From the NCBI GenBank assembly GCA_016296565.1, contig JAEDJB010000007.1:1-27793 (forward strand): a DNA stretch of 27,793 bases, written 5' to 3'. Each line of letters opens with the position of its first letter. Position 1 is the stretch's first letter. Of this stretch, positions 21,951 to 27,793 are shown in pieces. Both the position numbers and the translations under genes were made by a program. The DNA comes from Oscillospiraceae bacterium (GTDB lineage: Bacteria > Bacillota > Clostridia > Oscillospirales > Oscillospiraceae). The notes below the pieces were generated by a model. The model worked only from the letters and a program-made list of their open reading frames with translations. It had not been told where the DNA came from and did no database searches.

Positions 21951-23138
21951 TTAGTTCTCCAGGTTCAGGGCCCGGATGGCCGCCTGGAGCTGCAAATCCT
22001 CCTCATAGGGCAGCTGGCCCACCAGGAGCTTCTCCTCCGCTTCCTGGGTGAGGGCCACCGAGGGGTCCGGGTCCAGGCCAGTGCCGATGAGGGAGACCCC
22101 GCCCCCGGTGTAGTACCGGGCGGTGGACAGGCCGATGGCGCTGCCGTCGGCCAGCTGGTAGAGCATCTGGGAGTATCCCTTGCCGGAGGTCTGGGTTCCG
22201 GCCACCACCGCCCCGGCGCTCTCCCGGAGCTGAGCCGCCAGAAACTCTGCCGCGCTGTAGCTCTCCCCGTTGACCAACACCGCCATGGGCAGGTCCACGC
22301 AGTCCGCGTCAGAGGTGTACACTGACTCCTCCCCGTCCTTGGTTCGGCTCACGAAGATATCCCCCTCCGGCAGCAGCAGGTCCAGGATCTGGGTCAGCTC
22401 GGTGACATAGCCTCCGGGGTTGTTCCGCACGTCCAGCACCAGGGCTCTCGCTCCCTGGCCGGTGAGCTCCTCCACCCCCTGGGCCACCAGGTCGGCGGTG
22501 CCCTCATAGAAGTTCTGGATGGTAATGAGGCCCACGTCCCCCTCCAGCATGGTCCACTGGGCGGTGATGCCCCGGACGGTGCGGCGCTCCACCTCCACCG
22601 TGCGGCGAATCCCGTCGGTGCCCTCCACCTCCAGCTGGACGGTGGTACCCTCGGTTCCCTTGATGGCGTCCATAATGGCGTCCTGGTTTTCCTGGGTGAC
22701 CCCCTGGCCGTCCACTGACCGGATGATCTCCCCGGCGGCCAGCCCGGCCTCCTCCGCGGGACCGCCCGGGGTCACCGCCAGGATCAGCAGGCCGTTTTCC
22801 GCTCCTTCCCGGCTGACGGTAACGCCGATGCCCACATAGGCGTTCTTCCGGGTGTCCCGGACGTTTTCATACTCCTCGGGGGTTAGGTAGTAGGACCACC
22901 GGTCCCCCAGGGAATCCACCATGGCCTCCAGGGTGGCCTCCCGGTGGGCTGTGGTGTCATACTCCCCCACAAACTTCTCCCGGATGAGCCGGTCCGCCTG
23001 AAGAAGGGCCAGACCGTCCGTTCCGATGCAGGTCCACACCCCCGCCAGGGCGGCTCCGCCCCCGATCACCAGGCAGAGCACGCAGGCGATCACCGCCTTG
23101 GTGCGGGAGACGGTTTTTTTCGGTTTGGTCTGTTCCAT
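21951..23138 (-). CDS. S41-family carboxyl-terminal processing protease (CtpA type)
   Basis: This is a 395-residue membrane-anchored protease facing outward. One N-terminal helix (about 13-36) is followed by a PDZ domain (about 95-185; PGGPAEEAGLAAGEIIRSVDG) and the S41 catalytic domain. The Ser/Lys pair is Ser295 in NGESYSAAE and Lys320 in TSGKGYS, 25 residues apart as in characterised family members. The order ftsE, ftsX, (membrane regulator), ctpA is common in Firmicutes and suggests a role in cell-wall hydrolase control. The start at 23138 is chosen because AAAGGAGA precedes it; a longer frame reaches into the terminator hairpin at 23181. Confidence 0.93.
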   Translation of the reverse strand: MEQTKPKKTVSRTKAVIACVLCLVIGGGAALAGVWTCIGTDGLALLQADRLIREKFVGEYDTTAHREATLEAMVDSLGDRWSYYLTPEEYENVRDTRKNAYVGIGVTVSREGAENGLLILAVTPGGPAEEAGLAAGEIIRSVDGQGVTQENQDAIMDAIKGTEGTTVQLEVEGTDGIRRTVEVERRTVRGITAQWTMLEGDVGLITIQNFYEGTADLVAQGVEELTGQGARALVLDVRNNPGGYVTELTQILDLLLPEGDIFVSRTKDGEESVYTSDADCVDLPMAVLVNGESYSAAEFLAAQLRESAGAVVAGTQTSGKGYSQMLYQLADGSAIGLSTARYYTGGGVSLIGTGLDPDPSVALTQEAEEKLLVGQLPYEEDLQLQAAIRALNLEN

Positions 23139-23180
23139 AGACAAGTCTCCTTTCATCCCTTTCGGATGACCCAAAATCAA

Positions 23181-23210
23181 AAGAAGCGGCTGCCTCAGCT
23201 GCCGCTTCTT
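23181..23210 (-). terminator. Hairpin terminator between the 40-residue gene and ctpA
   Basis: AAGAAGCGGC (23181-23190) pairs with GCCGCTTCTT (23201-23210), a 10-bp stem with a 10-base loop. On the minus strand TTTTGATTTT follows. It lies inside the presumed operon, so it may lower ctpA expression. No promoter is evident between it and ctpA. Confidence 0.65.
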
Positions 23211-23234
23211 TGGCTTTCTTCCGTCTCGTCCCGG

Positions 23235-23357
23235 TCAGTAGGCCAGCAGGCCTGCCACCAGGGAGAGCACCAGAGACAGGCACAGGATAATGGCGATCAC
23301 CGCGGCAACCCGCTTCTGAAACCGCATGGGGTCCCGGCCCTTTTTCTGCTTTTGCAT
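23235..23357 (-). CDS. 40-residue single-pass membrane protein
   Basis: This small gene has a good ribosome site, AAAGGAGG, seven bases before ATG. The protein begins with a basic, Gln/Lys-rich segment (MQKQKKGRDPMRFQKR) and continues with one hydrophobic helix (about 17-39) ending LLAY. It resembles short DUF4044-like membrane peptides of Firmicutes in size and layout, but that link is from memory and weak. It sits between ftsX and ctpA on the same strand, with the repeat copy B directly upstream and a hairpin terminator directly downstream. A role in FtsEX or CtpA function is possible by position only. Confidence 0.75.
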   Translation of the reverse strand: MQKQKKGRDPMRFQKRVAAVIAIILCLSLVLSLVAGLLAY

Positions 23358-23371
23358 GGGGTTCCTCCTTT

Positions 23372-23399
23372 ATACTAGTTCTTGATAAAAAGCTGTCAA
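23372..23399 (-). promoter_or_regulatory. Possible outward promoter inside repeat copy B
   Basis: On the minus strand TTGACA (23394-23399) and TAGTAT (23372-23377) are 16 bp apart. The -35 comes from the copy-specific loop TTGAC, absent in copy A, and the -10 from the element end. If used, it would drive the 40-residue gene and perhaps ctpA. Confidence 0.4.
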
Positions 23400-23520
23400 A
23401 GCTTTTTATAGCGCAAAGCGCGTCAAGAACTGCATGAGACGGCGCAGTGTACGTCAGCACAATGCGAGTGTGCGCAGCACACGGGATTCTTGATGAAACT
23501 GTTTCATCAAGAATCCGTAT
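23372..23520 (-). repeat. Structured MITE-like repeat, copy B (149 bp)
   Basis: Read on the minus strand, this matches copy A at 7030-7175 almost base for base. Hairpin I has a 14-bp stem with a CAG loop. Hairpin II (GTGTGC/GCACAC) is identical. Hairpin III carries a paired C-G to T-A change. The three-way junction is the same, with the last loop changed to TTGAC. One end overlaps the last base of the ftsX stop codon; the other ends directly at the AAAGGAGG of the 40-residue gene. Relative to transcription it is reversed compared with copy A. Confidence 0.9.
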
Positions 23521-24407
23521 TATACTTTCAGGAACTTGCGGATGGCCAGAGCCGAACCGCCCGCGCCGATGACAAAGCCAACGGCCAGGAACACCAGCAG
23601 CACCGTGCTGGCCATGTCGGCGTAGGGAATCATGGTAATGATGGACAGAATGCCGCTCTCCTGCATGGCCTTGGCAATAAGGCCGTAAATCCCCCACTGG
23701 GCCAGGTAGGCCAGCACGCCGCCGAAGAGGCCCAGCAGCACGCCCTCCACCAGGAAGGGCCAGCGGATGAACCAGTTGGTGGCGCCGCACATCTTCATGA
23801 TGGCGATCTCCTCCCGCCGGGTGAAGGTGGCAAGCTTAATGGTGTTGGCGATGATGAAGATGGAGATGACCACCAACATCACCACCAGGATGATGGCAAT
23901 GGCGCTGGCCACGTTGCGCAGCATCACAAAACCGTCGGCAATTTCCAGGGAGGCCCGGACCTCGGCAATGCCCTCCACCTGCTCCACCTGGGCGGCGGCT
24001 TCGCTGAGGCCTTCAATCTCCTCCACGTGGATGCTGTACCGGTCCCGCAGGGTGGAGGGGTCCAGATCCTGGAACAGAGCCGCGTTGCCCTGCTCCGCCT
24101 GGAAGTTCTGCAAGGCCTCTTCCCTGCTGATAAAGGTGACAACCGACACGTTGGGGATGTTTTCCAGCCTGGTTTGCAGGCTTCTGGCCTCCTCCTCGGT
24201 GTAGCTTTCGTCTACGTAAGCAAGAAATTCGTTCTCATCCTCCAGGTCGCGGAGCATGTGATTGATGTTCACCGCCACCAGGGAGAAGGAACCCATAATC
24301 AGAAGGCAGGCCACGATCATACACACAGAGGCAAACGACATGAGCCCATGGGTAAAGATACTGCGGAAGCCCTCTTTGATATGATACCAAATTTGATTAG
24401 CGACCAT
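23520..24407 (-). CDS. ftsX: Cell division protein FtsX
   Basis: This 295-residue permease-like protein forms the membrane part of FtsEX, which activates peptidoglycan hydrolases during division or elongation. A first helix at about 20-45 is followed by a large outer loop (about 50-165; FLAYVDESYTEEEARSLQTRL). Three more helices come at about 165-195, 215-240 and 260-290, the FtsX topology. It acts with FtsE and an outer hydrolase partner that is not identified here. I start it at 24407, overlapping ftsE by 11 bp, with GGGAGGG ten bases upstream; an ATG at 24431 is possible. The stop codon touches repeat copy B. Confidence 0.94.
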   Translation of the reverse strand: MVANQIWYHIKEGFRSIFTHGLMSFASVCMIVACLLIMGSFSLVAVNINHMLRDLEDENEFLAYVDESYTEEEARSLQTRLENIPNVSVVTFISREEALQNFQAEQGNAALFQDLDPSTLRDRYSIHVEEIEGLSEAAAQVEQVEGIAEVRASLEIADGFVMLRNVASAIAIILVVMLVVISIFIIANTIKLATFTRREEIAIMKMCGATNWFIRWPFLVEGVLLGLFGGVLAYLAQWGIYGLIAKAMQESGILSIITMIPYADMASTVLLVFLAVGFVIGAGGSALAIRKFLKV

Positions 24408-25083
24408 TTCCGTAATACCCTCCCGAAGCATCGCTGATGATCCTGCCGCTCTCAATGGCCACCACCCGCTTGCTGAACCGGTTGACCAGCTCCCGCTCGT
24501 GGGTGACCACCAGGACGGTGGTGCCCATGTCGTTGATCTTCTCCAAGAGAGACATGATCTCCAGGGAGCGGGCGGGGTCCAGGTTGCCGGTGGGCTCGTC
24601 GGCAATGATCACGCTGGGGTTGTTGGCCAGGGCGCGGGCAATGGCCACACGCTGCTGCTCGCCGCCGGAGAGCTGGGTGGGATATTGCCGGCCCTTGCCG
24701 GTAAGACCCACCAGGCCCAGCACATAGGGAATCCGGCGCTGGATCTCCCGGGGCACGGCTCCAACGGCCCGCATGGCTACCTCCAGGTTTTCGTTCACCG
24801 TCTTTTTCTCAATGAGACGGAAGTCCTGGAACACCACCCCCAGGGTGCGGCGCATCAGGGGGATCTGCTTTTCGCTGATGTCGTTCATGTTGTAGCCGTT
24901 AACCATCAGCTGGCCGTCGGTGGCCTGGATCTCCCCGGTGATGAGCTTGATGATGGTGGACTTGCCGGAGCCGGAGGGCCCCACCAGAAAGACAAAGTCC
25001 CCGTCGTCAATCTGCAGGCTCACGCCCTTCAGGGCTTTCGTTCCGTTTTCGTACTCTTTGTGGATATCTGTCAGGCGAATCAA
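24397..25083 (-). CDS. ftsE: Cell division ATP-binding protein FtsE
   Basis: This is a 228-residue ABC ATPase. Walker A GPSGSGKST lies at 35-43, followed by the Q-loop (VVFQDFRLI), signature LSGGEQQR, Walker B VIIADEP and the H-loop VVTHE. It drives FtsX across the membrane. The C-terminus SGRIISDASGGYYG is typical of FtsE. AGAAGGAG precedes the ATG. It follows the PucR-type regulator gene by 49 bp with no terminator between them, so they may share a transcript. Confidence 0.96.
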   Translation of the reverse strand: MIRLTDIHKEYENGTKALKGVSLQIDDGDFVFLVGPSGSGKSTIIKLITGEIQATDGQLMVNGYNMNDISEKQIPLMRRTLGVVFQDFRLIEKKTVNENLEVAMRAVGAVPREIQRRIPYVLGLVGLTGKGRQYPTQLSGGEQQRVAIARALANNPSVIIADEPTGNLDPARSLEIMSLLEKINDMGTTVLVVTHERELVNRFSKRVVAIESGRIISDASGGYYGNGR

Positions 25084-25132
25084 AGTAACACTCCTTCTCG
25101 ATCACCGCCGCCTGGGCAGGGTCGATGGGATA

Positions 25133-26224
25133 TCAGGAGTCGATACCCCGGGACACCAGGTACTTCTTCACCATCAAGGCAACCTTGAAGGTGATGGCGT
25201 CGTCGAACTCCCGCAGGTCCAGGCCGGTGAGTTTCTTGATCTTCTCCAGGCGGTACACCAGGGTGTTCCGGTGGACGAAGAGCTTCCGGGCAGTCTCGGA
25301 GACGTTCAGGTTGTTTTCAAAGAACTTGTTGATGGTGAACAGGGTTTCCTGGTCCAGAGCGTCAATGGGGTTCTTCTTAAAGACTTCCTGGAGGAACATC
25401 TCGCACATGACGGTGGGCAGCTGATAGATCAGCCGGCCGATGCCCAGGTTCTCGTAGTTGATGATGGTTTTCTCCGTGTCGAAGACCTTGCCCACGTCGA
25501 TGGCCACGCCGGCCTCCTTGTAGGCCCGGGCCAGGTCCCGGATGTGGCCCACCACGGTGCCGATGCCGATGGTGGTCTTGATCTTCAGGGTCTGGGCCAG
25601 GGTGTCCTCGATGTTCTTGGCGATCTTGTAGATCTCCTTGCTGTCGCTGCCGTCGCTGAGCATCTTGATGACGGCAATGTCGGTTTCGTTGATGGAAATG
25701 ACAAAGTCCTCCTGGCTGTCGGAGAACATGTTCTGGACCACGTCCACCGCGGCGATCTCCGCCGAGCCTACCTGGCGGACCAGGAAGACGGCCCGCTGGG
25801 CCTCCGAGGCAAAGTGGAGTTCCTTGGCCCGGACATAGATGTCCCCCAACAGAATGTTGTCGGAGATGATGCTCTTGACAAAGGCGGTCTTGTCGTACTT
25901 TTCCTCATAGTAGGTCTTGGCGCTGTTGAGGGCCACGGTGACCATGGAGCAGATGAGCTTGGCCTGGTCGTCGCTGCCCTGGACAAAGGCGGCATAGTCG
26001 AAGTGGGACCCCCGGTTGGCCAGAGGCTTGAAGGTCTTGTCCCCGTAGATAATCACGGCGGAATCGTTCACATTCAAGGCGGAAGCGGCGCCCTCCCACT
26101 TTTCTCCGATCCAGGTCAGCTGGTTGCAGGACACCACGGTCCCCTGGTCGTCCACGACGCCAATGACGCGGTCCGTGCACTCCTTCATTTGGAGCACGAT
26201 GCTTTGAAAAACTCTGCTGGACAT
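25133..26224 (-). CDS. PucR/CdaR-type helix-turn-helix regulator
   Basis: This is a 363-residue protein. The C-terminal 75 residues are the PucR-type HTH_30 domain (FFENNLNVSETARKLFVHRNTLVYRLEKIKKLTG). A GGDEF-like or CdaR-type middle region is likely at about 150-270. The N-terminal 110 residues begin SSRVFQSIVLQMKE and contain GVVDDQGTVVSCN, which looks like a small sensory fold. Family members sense sugar diacids or purine breakdown products, but no ligand can be named here. The leader holds a hairpin and the promoter a dyad, so it may be autoregulated. AGGAGG precedes the ATG. Confidence 0.85.
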   Translation of the reverse strand: MSSRVFQSIVLQMKECTDRVIGVVDDQGTVVSCNQLTWIGEKWEGAASALNVNDSAVIIYGDKTFKPLANRGSHFDYAAFVQGSDDQAKLICSMVTVALNSAKTYYEEKYDKTAFVKSIISDNILLGDIYVRAKELHFASEAQRAVFLVRQVGSAEIAAVDVVQNMFSDSQEDFVISINETDIAVIKMLSDGSDSKEIYKIAKNIEDTLAQTLKIKTTIGIGTVVGHIRDLARAYKEAGVAIDVGKVFDTEKTIINYENLGIGRLIYQLPTVMCEMFLQEVFKKNPIDALDQETLFTINKFFENNLNVSETARKLFVHRNTLVYRLEKIKKLTGLDLREFDDAITFKVALMVKKYLVSRGIDS

Positions 26225-26249
26225 GTCTTTTCCTCCTGTCTCTATCTCT

Positions 26250-26284
26250 CAGAACCATGAAATCAGGTTCGTGATTTCATTCTG
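26250..26284 (-). promoter_or_regulatory. Hairpin in the PucR-type gene leader
   Basis: TGAAATCA (26258-26265) pairs with TGATTTCA (26272-26279), and CAGAA (26250-26254) pairs with TTCTG (26280-26284), leaving a 3-base bulge. The loop is 6 bases. It lies 10 bases before the ribosome site and has no T run, so it is not a terminator. It may control translation or RNA decay. Confidence 0.6.
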
Positions 26285-26345
26285 AATCCTGCGAAAGCGA
26301 TAAGAACCAGCCGTTTGCAGAATTTCACGCAGTTCAATGGCTATT

Positions 26346-26374
26346 ATTATAACGGTTCCCCGGAACGATTTCAA
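26346..26374 (-). promoter_or_regulatory. Sigma-A promoter with dyad, PucR-type gene
   Basis: On the minus strand TTGAAA (26369-26374), 17 bp and TATAAT (26346-26351) form a good promoter. The spacer holds GTTCC-GG-GGAAC, a 5-bp dyad at 26355-26366 that could bind a repressor. It does not fit the LexA box, whose half-sites have the opposite orientation. Confidence 0.82.
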
Positions 26375-26419
26375 TAGGTTTTTCGTGAATTTTTGTGGAA
26401 AACGCCGAAAATCTTCCCT

Positions 26420-27121
26420 TTACCGGCCCAGCGCGGCCCGCTCCTCTTGTGAAAGCATCCGCCAGCGGCCTGCGGGCAGGGCCGGGTCCAGGGTGAGAGG
26501 GCCCATGGACAGGCGCTTTAAATACATCACCGGCTTGCCCCGGGCGGCCAGCATCCGCTTGACCTGGTGGTACTTCCCCTCCCGCAGGGTCACAAGGGCC
26601 TGGCTGGGGTCCGCCAGAATCTCCAGCTTCGCGGGGCGGCACACCGTTCCGTCGGCAAGGGTCAGCCCCTCCCGGAAGGCTTCCTGGTCGGCCTGGTCCA
26701 GCTTGCCGTCCACCTCTGTGTAGTAGACCTTGTCCACGTGGCGGTTGGGGGCCAGCAGCTGGTGGGCCAGGGGGCCGTCATTGGTGAGCAGAAGAAGTCC
26801 CTCGGTGTCCTTGTCCAGCCGGCCCACCGGGAACAGGCCCATCCGCCGAAGCTGCTTGGGCAGCAGGGAGAGGACCGTCTCCTCCCGGGGGTCCTCGGTG
26901 GAGGAAATCACCCCGGCGGGCTTGTTCAGCATCACATAGACATAGGGCTCCGTGGAGATGGGGCGGCCGTCCACCGTGACCAGGGTACCCGGCTCCACCT
27001 TGTCCTCCGGCCCGGCGGGGCGCTCCCCCGCCACCTGCACCCGGCCCGCCTTGATGAGGGTCTTGGCCTCCTTCCGGGACCACCGCCCGGTGGCGGCCAG
27101 CAGCTTGTCCAGTCGTTCCAT
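26420..27121 (-). CDS. Pseudouridine synthase, RsuA/RluB family
   Basis: This 233-residue enzyme turns a uridine in 16S or 23S rRNA into pseudouridine. An S4 RNA-binding domain lies at residues 2-50 (RLDKLLAATGRWSRKEAKTLIKAG). The catalytic domain has GRLDKDTEGLLLLTNDG with the active Asp103. It is close to RsuA/RluB size, but which rRNA site is modified cannot be told. The start at 27121 follows GGGAGG at good spacing; the frame is open upstream without a ribosome site. Confidence 0.93.
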   Translation of the reverse strand: MERLDKLLAATGRWSRKEAKTLIKAGRVQVAGERPAGPEDKVEPGTLVTVDGRPISTEPYVYVMLNKPAGVISSTEDPREETVLSLLPKQLRRMGLFPVGRLDKDTEGLLLLTNDGPLAHQLLAPNRHVDKVYYTEVDGKLDQADQEAFREGLTLADGTVCRPAKLEILADPSQALVTLREGKYHQVKRMLAARGKPVMYLKRLSMGPLTLDPALPAGRWRMLSQEERAALGR

Positions 27122-27165
27122 GGTGTTTTCCTCCCTTCCCCCGGAATCCAAGGGGCATTTTGTGT

Positions 27166-27174
27166 ATTGTATCA
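27166..27174 (-). promoter_or_regulatory. Extended -10 promoter of the pseudouridine synthase gene
   Basis: On the minus strand TGATACAAT carries TG one base before a good TACAAT -10 (27166-27171). No strong -35 is seen at the expected place, as is usual for extended -10 promoters. In the rest of 27122-27302, between the two diverging genes, I see no other clear signal. Confidence 0.55.
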
Positions 27175-27302
27175 TAAATCCCGGGGCAAAAACATAGGGT
27201 AAGGCAAAGATTTCCCCCGCCGCGCCTTGCCCCGGCTCCGGCCCGGCAGGCTGCCTGCAGGCGATCCCATACCCTTCACCCCCAGGAGAGGAGCTGTCAT
27301 TC

Positions 27303-27793
27303 ATGTTCATTATCACCAAAAAAGTTCACCGGGGCCGGCTGGCCGTCAGCGCCATTCTGTTGGTTTCAACCATAGCCGTTCTGGGGGCCGGACTGGGGCT
27401 CACCCAGAACATCCAGGCCGCCGAGGCCGCCGCCCAGCTTCAGCAGCCGGACCCCACCGGCATCAGAAACGACCAGGACCGGGTGGCCTACCTGGAGAGC
27501 TTCGGCTGGCTGGTGGCTGAGGAGCCCGCCTCGGTGGAGGAGATTCTCATCCCCGAAACCTTTGACGCCTCCTACGACGAGTACCTGGCCCTTCAGTCGG
27601 AGCAGGGCTTTGACCTGACCCAGTACAGCGGAAAGACCGTGAAGCGGTACACCTACCAGGTGAAAAACTACCCCGGCCTTCAGGAGCACATTTGGGCCAG
27701 CCTGCTGGTATATCAAAAGACCATCATCGGGGGCGAAATTTATTGCAGCCAGGGAGACGGCTTCACCCAGGGGCTGGAATACCCCATGAAGAC
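27303..27793 (+). CDS. DUF4830-like membrane-anchored protein (partial, runs off right edge)
   Basis: An open frame of 163 codons runs to the window end without a stop. GAGGAG lies nine bases before the ATG. A basic start (MFIITKKVHRGR) and one helix (about 13-34) make a signal anchor. The outer part continues with a segment VAYLESFGWLVAEEP and a second part with YSGKTVKRYTYQVKNYPG and GGEIYCSQGDGFTQGL, which resembles DUF4830 proteins of Clostridia. Function is unknown. Confidence 0.8.
   Translation, partial: MFIITKKVHRGRLAVSAILLVSTIAVLGAGLGLTQNIQAAEAAAQLQQPDPTGIRNDQDRVAYLESFGWLVAEEPASVEEILIPETFDASYDEYLALQSEQGFDLTQYSGKTVKRYTYQVKNYPGLQEHIWASLLVYQKTIIGGEIYCSQGDGFTQGLEYPMK

Noticed and set aside
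23139..23180. Longer ctpA start within the hairpin terminator
   Set aside because: The upstream start is TTG without a ribosome site, whereas the ATG at 23138 has AAAGGAGA at correct spacing.
24408..24605. Upstream extension of ftsX by 66 codons
   Set aside because: It lies inside ftsE in another frame and reads as Trp/Ser/Pro-rich shadow sequence; family alignment starts at the ATG 24407.
26355..26366. LexA/SOS box at the PucR-type promoter
   Set aside because: The half-sites read GTTCC...GGAAC, opposite to the Firmicutes LexA order GAAC...GTTC.

Overview
The window looks like chromosomal DNA of a high-GC gut-type Clostridia, most likely Oscillospiraceae (Flavonifractor/Lawsonibacter/Intestinimonas-like). 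This is inferred from the dense minus-strand operons with AGGAGG ribosome sites and sigma-A promoters, split transketolase genes, a T-box leader, the DUF4430 and DUF4830 proteins, and the dprA-topA-trmFO order. No rRNA, tRNA, phage, CRISPR or transposase gene is visible.

Layout. 1-3125: divergent promoters, then a three-gene plus-strand operon with 4-base overlaps (transketolase N half, transketolase C half, transglutaminase-like lipoprotein), ending at a bidirectional terminator. 3115-3780: an AT-rich insert with a membrane-attached XRE regulator. 3811-7012: a membrane and regulation block holding a MerR-RDD fusion with a classic MerR operator, and an ECF sigma factor followed by a small membrane protein and a zinc-ribbon membrane protein. 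The sigma operon has an ECF-type promoter upstream, and a structured repeat fills its leader. 7265-8997: a lone TrpB2-type tryptophan synthase beta chain behind a tryptophan T-box. 9107-10708: DUF4430 protein, RNase III and acyl carrier protein.

10746-21852 reads as one long minus-strand run: greA, lysS, ktrB, ktrA, a TrmH/SpoU methyltransferase, dprA, topA, trmFO, plsX. It starts at a consensus promoter before greA and joins transcription and translation functions, potassium uptake, DNA processing and the start of phospholipid synthesis. acpP and rnc follow plsX, but acpP has its own promoter. 21895-26374 is a second minus-strand run: a PucR-type regulator, ftsE, ftsX, a second copy of the structured repeat, a 40-residue membrane protein and a CtpA-type protease. 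The window ends with an RsuA-family pseudouridine synthase (minus) and the start of a DUF4830 protein (plus).

The most interesting item is the roughly 147-bp repeat at 7030-7175 and 23372-23520. It folds into several hairpins and a three-way junction. The two copies differ mainly in loops or by pair-preserving changes, and both lie directly against a ribosome-binding site, in opposite orientations relative to transcription. Next come the ECF sigma module with its apparent autoregulatory promoter and the MerR-RDD regulator with a 19-bp-spacer operator.
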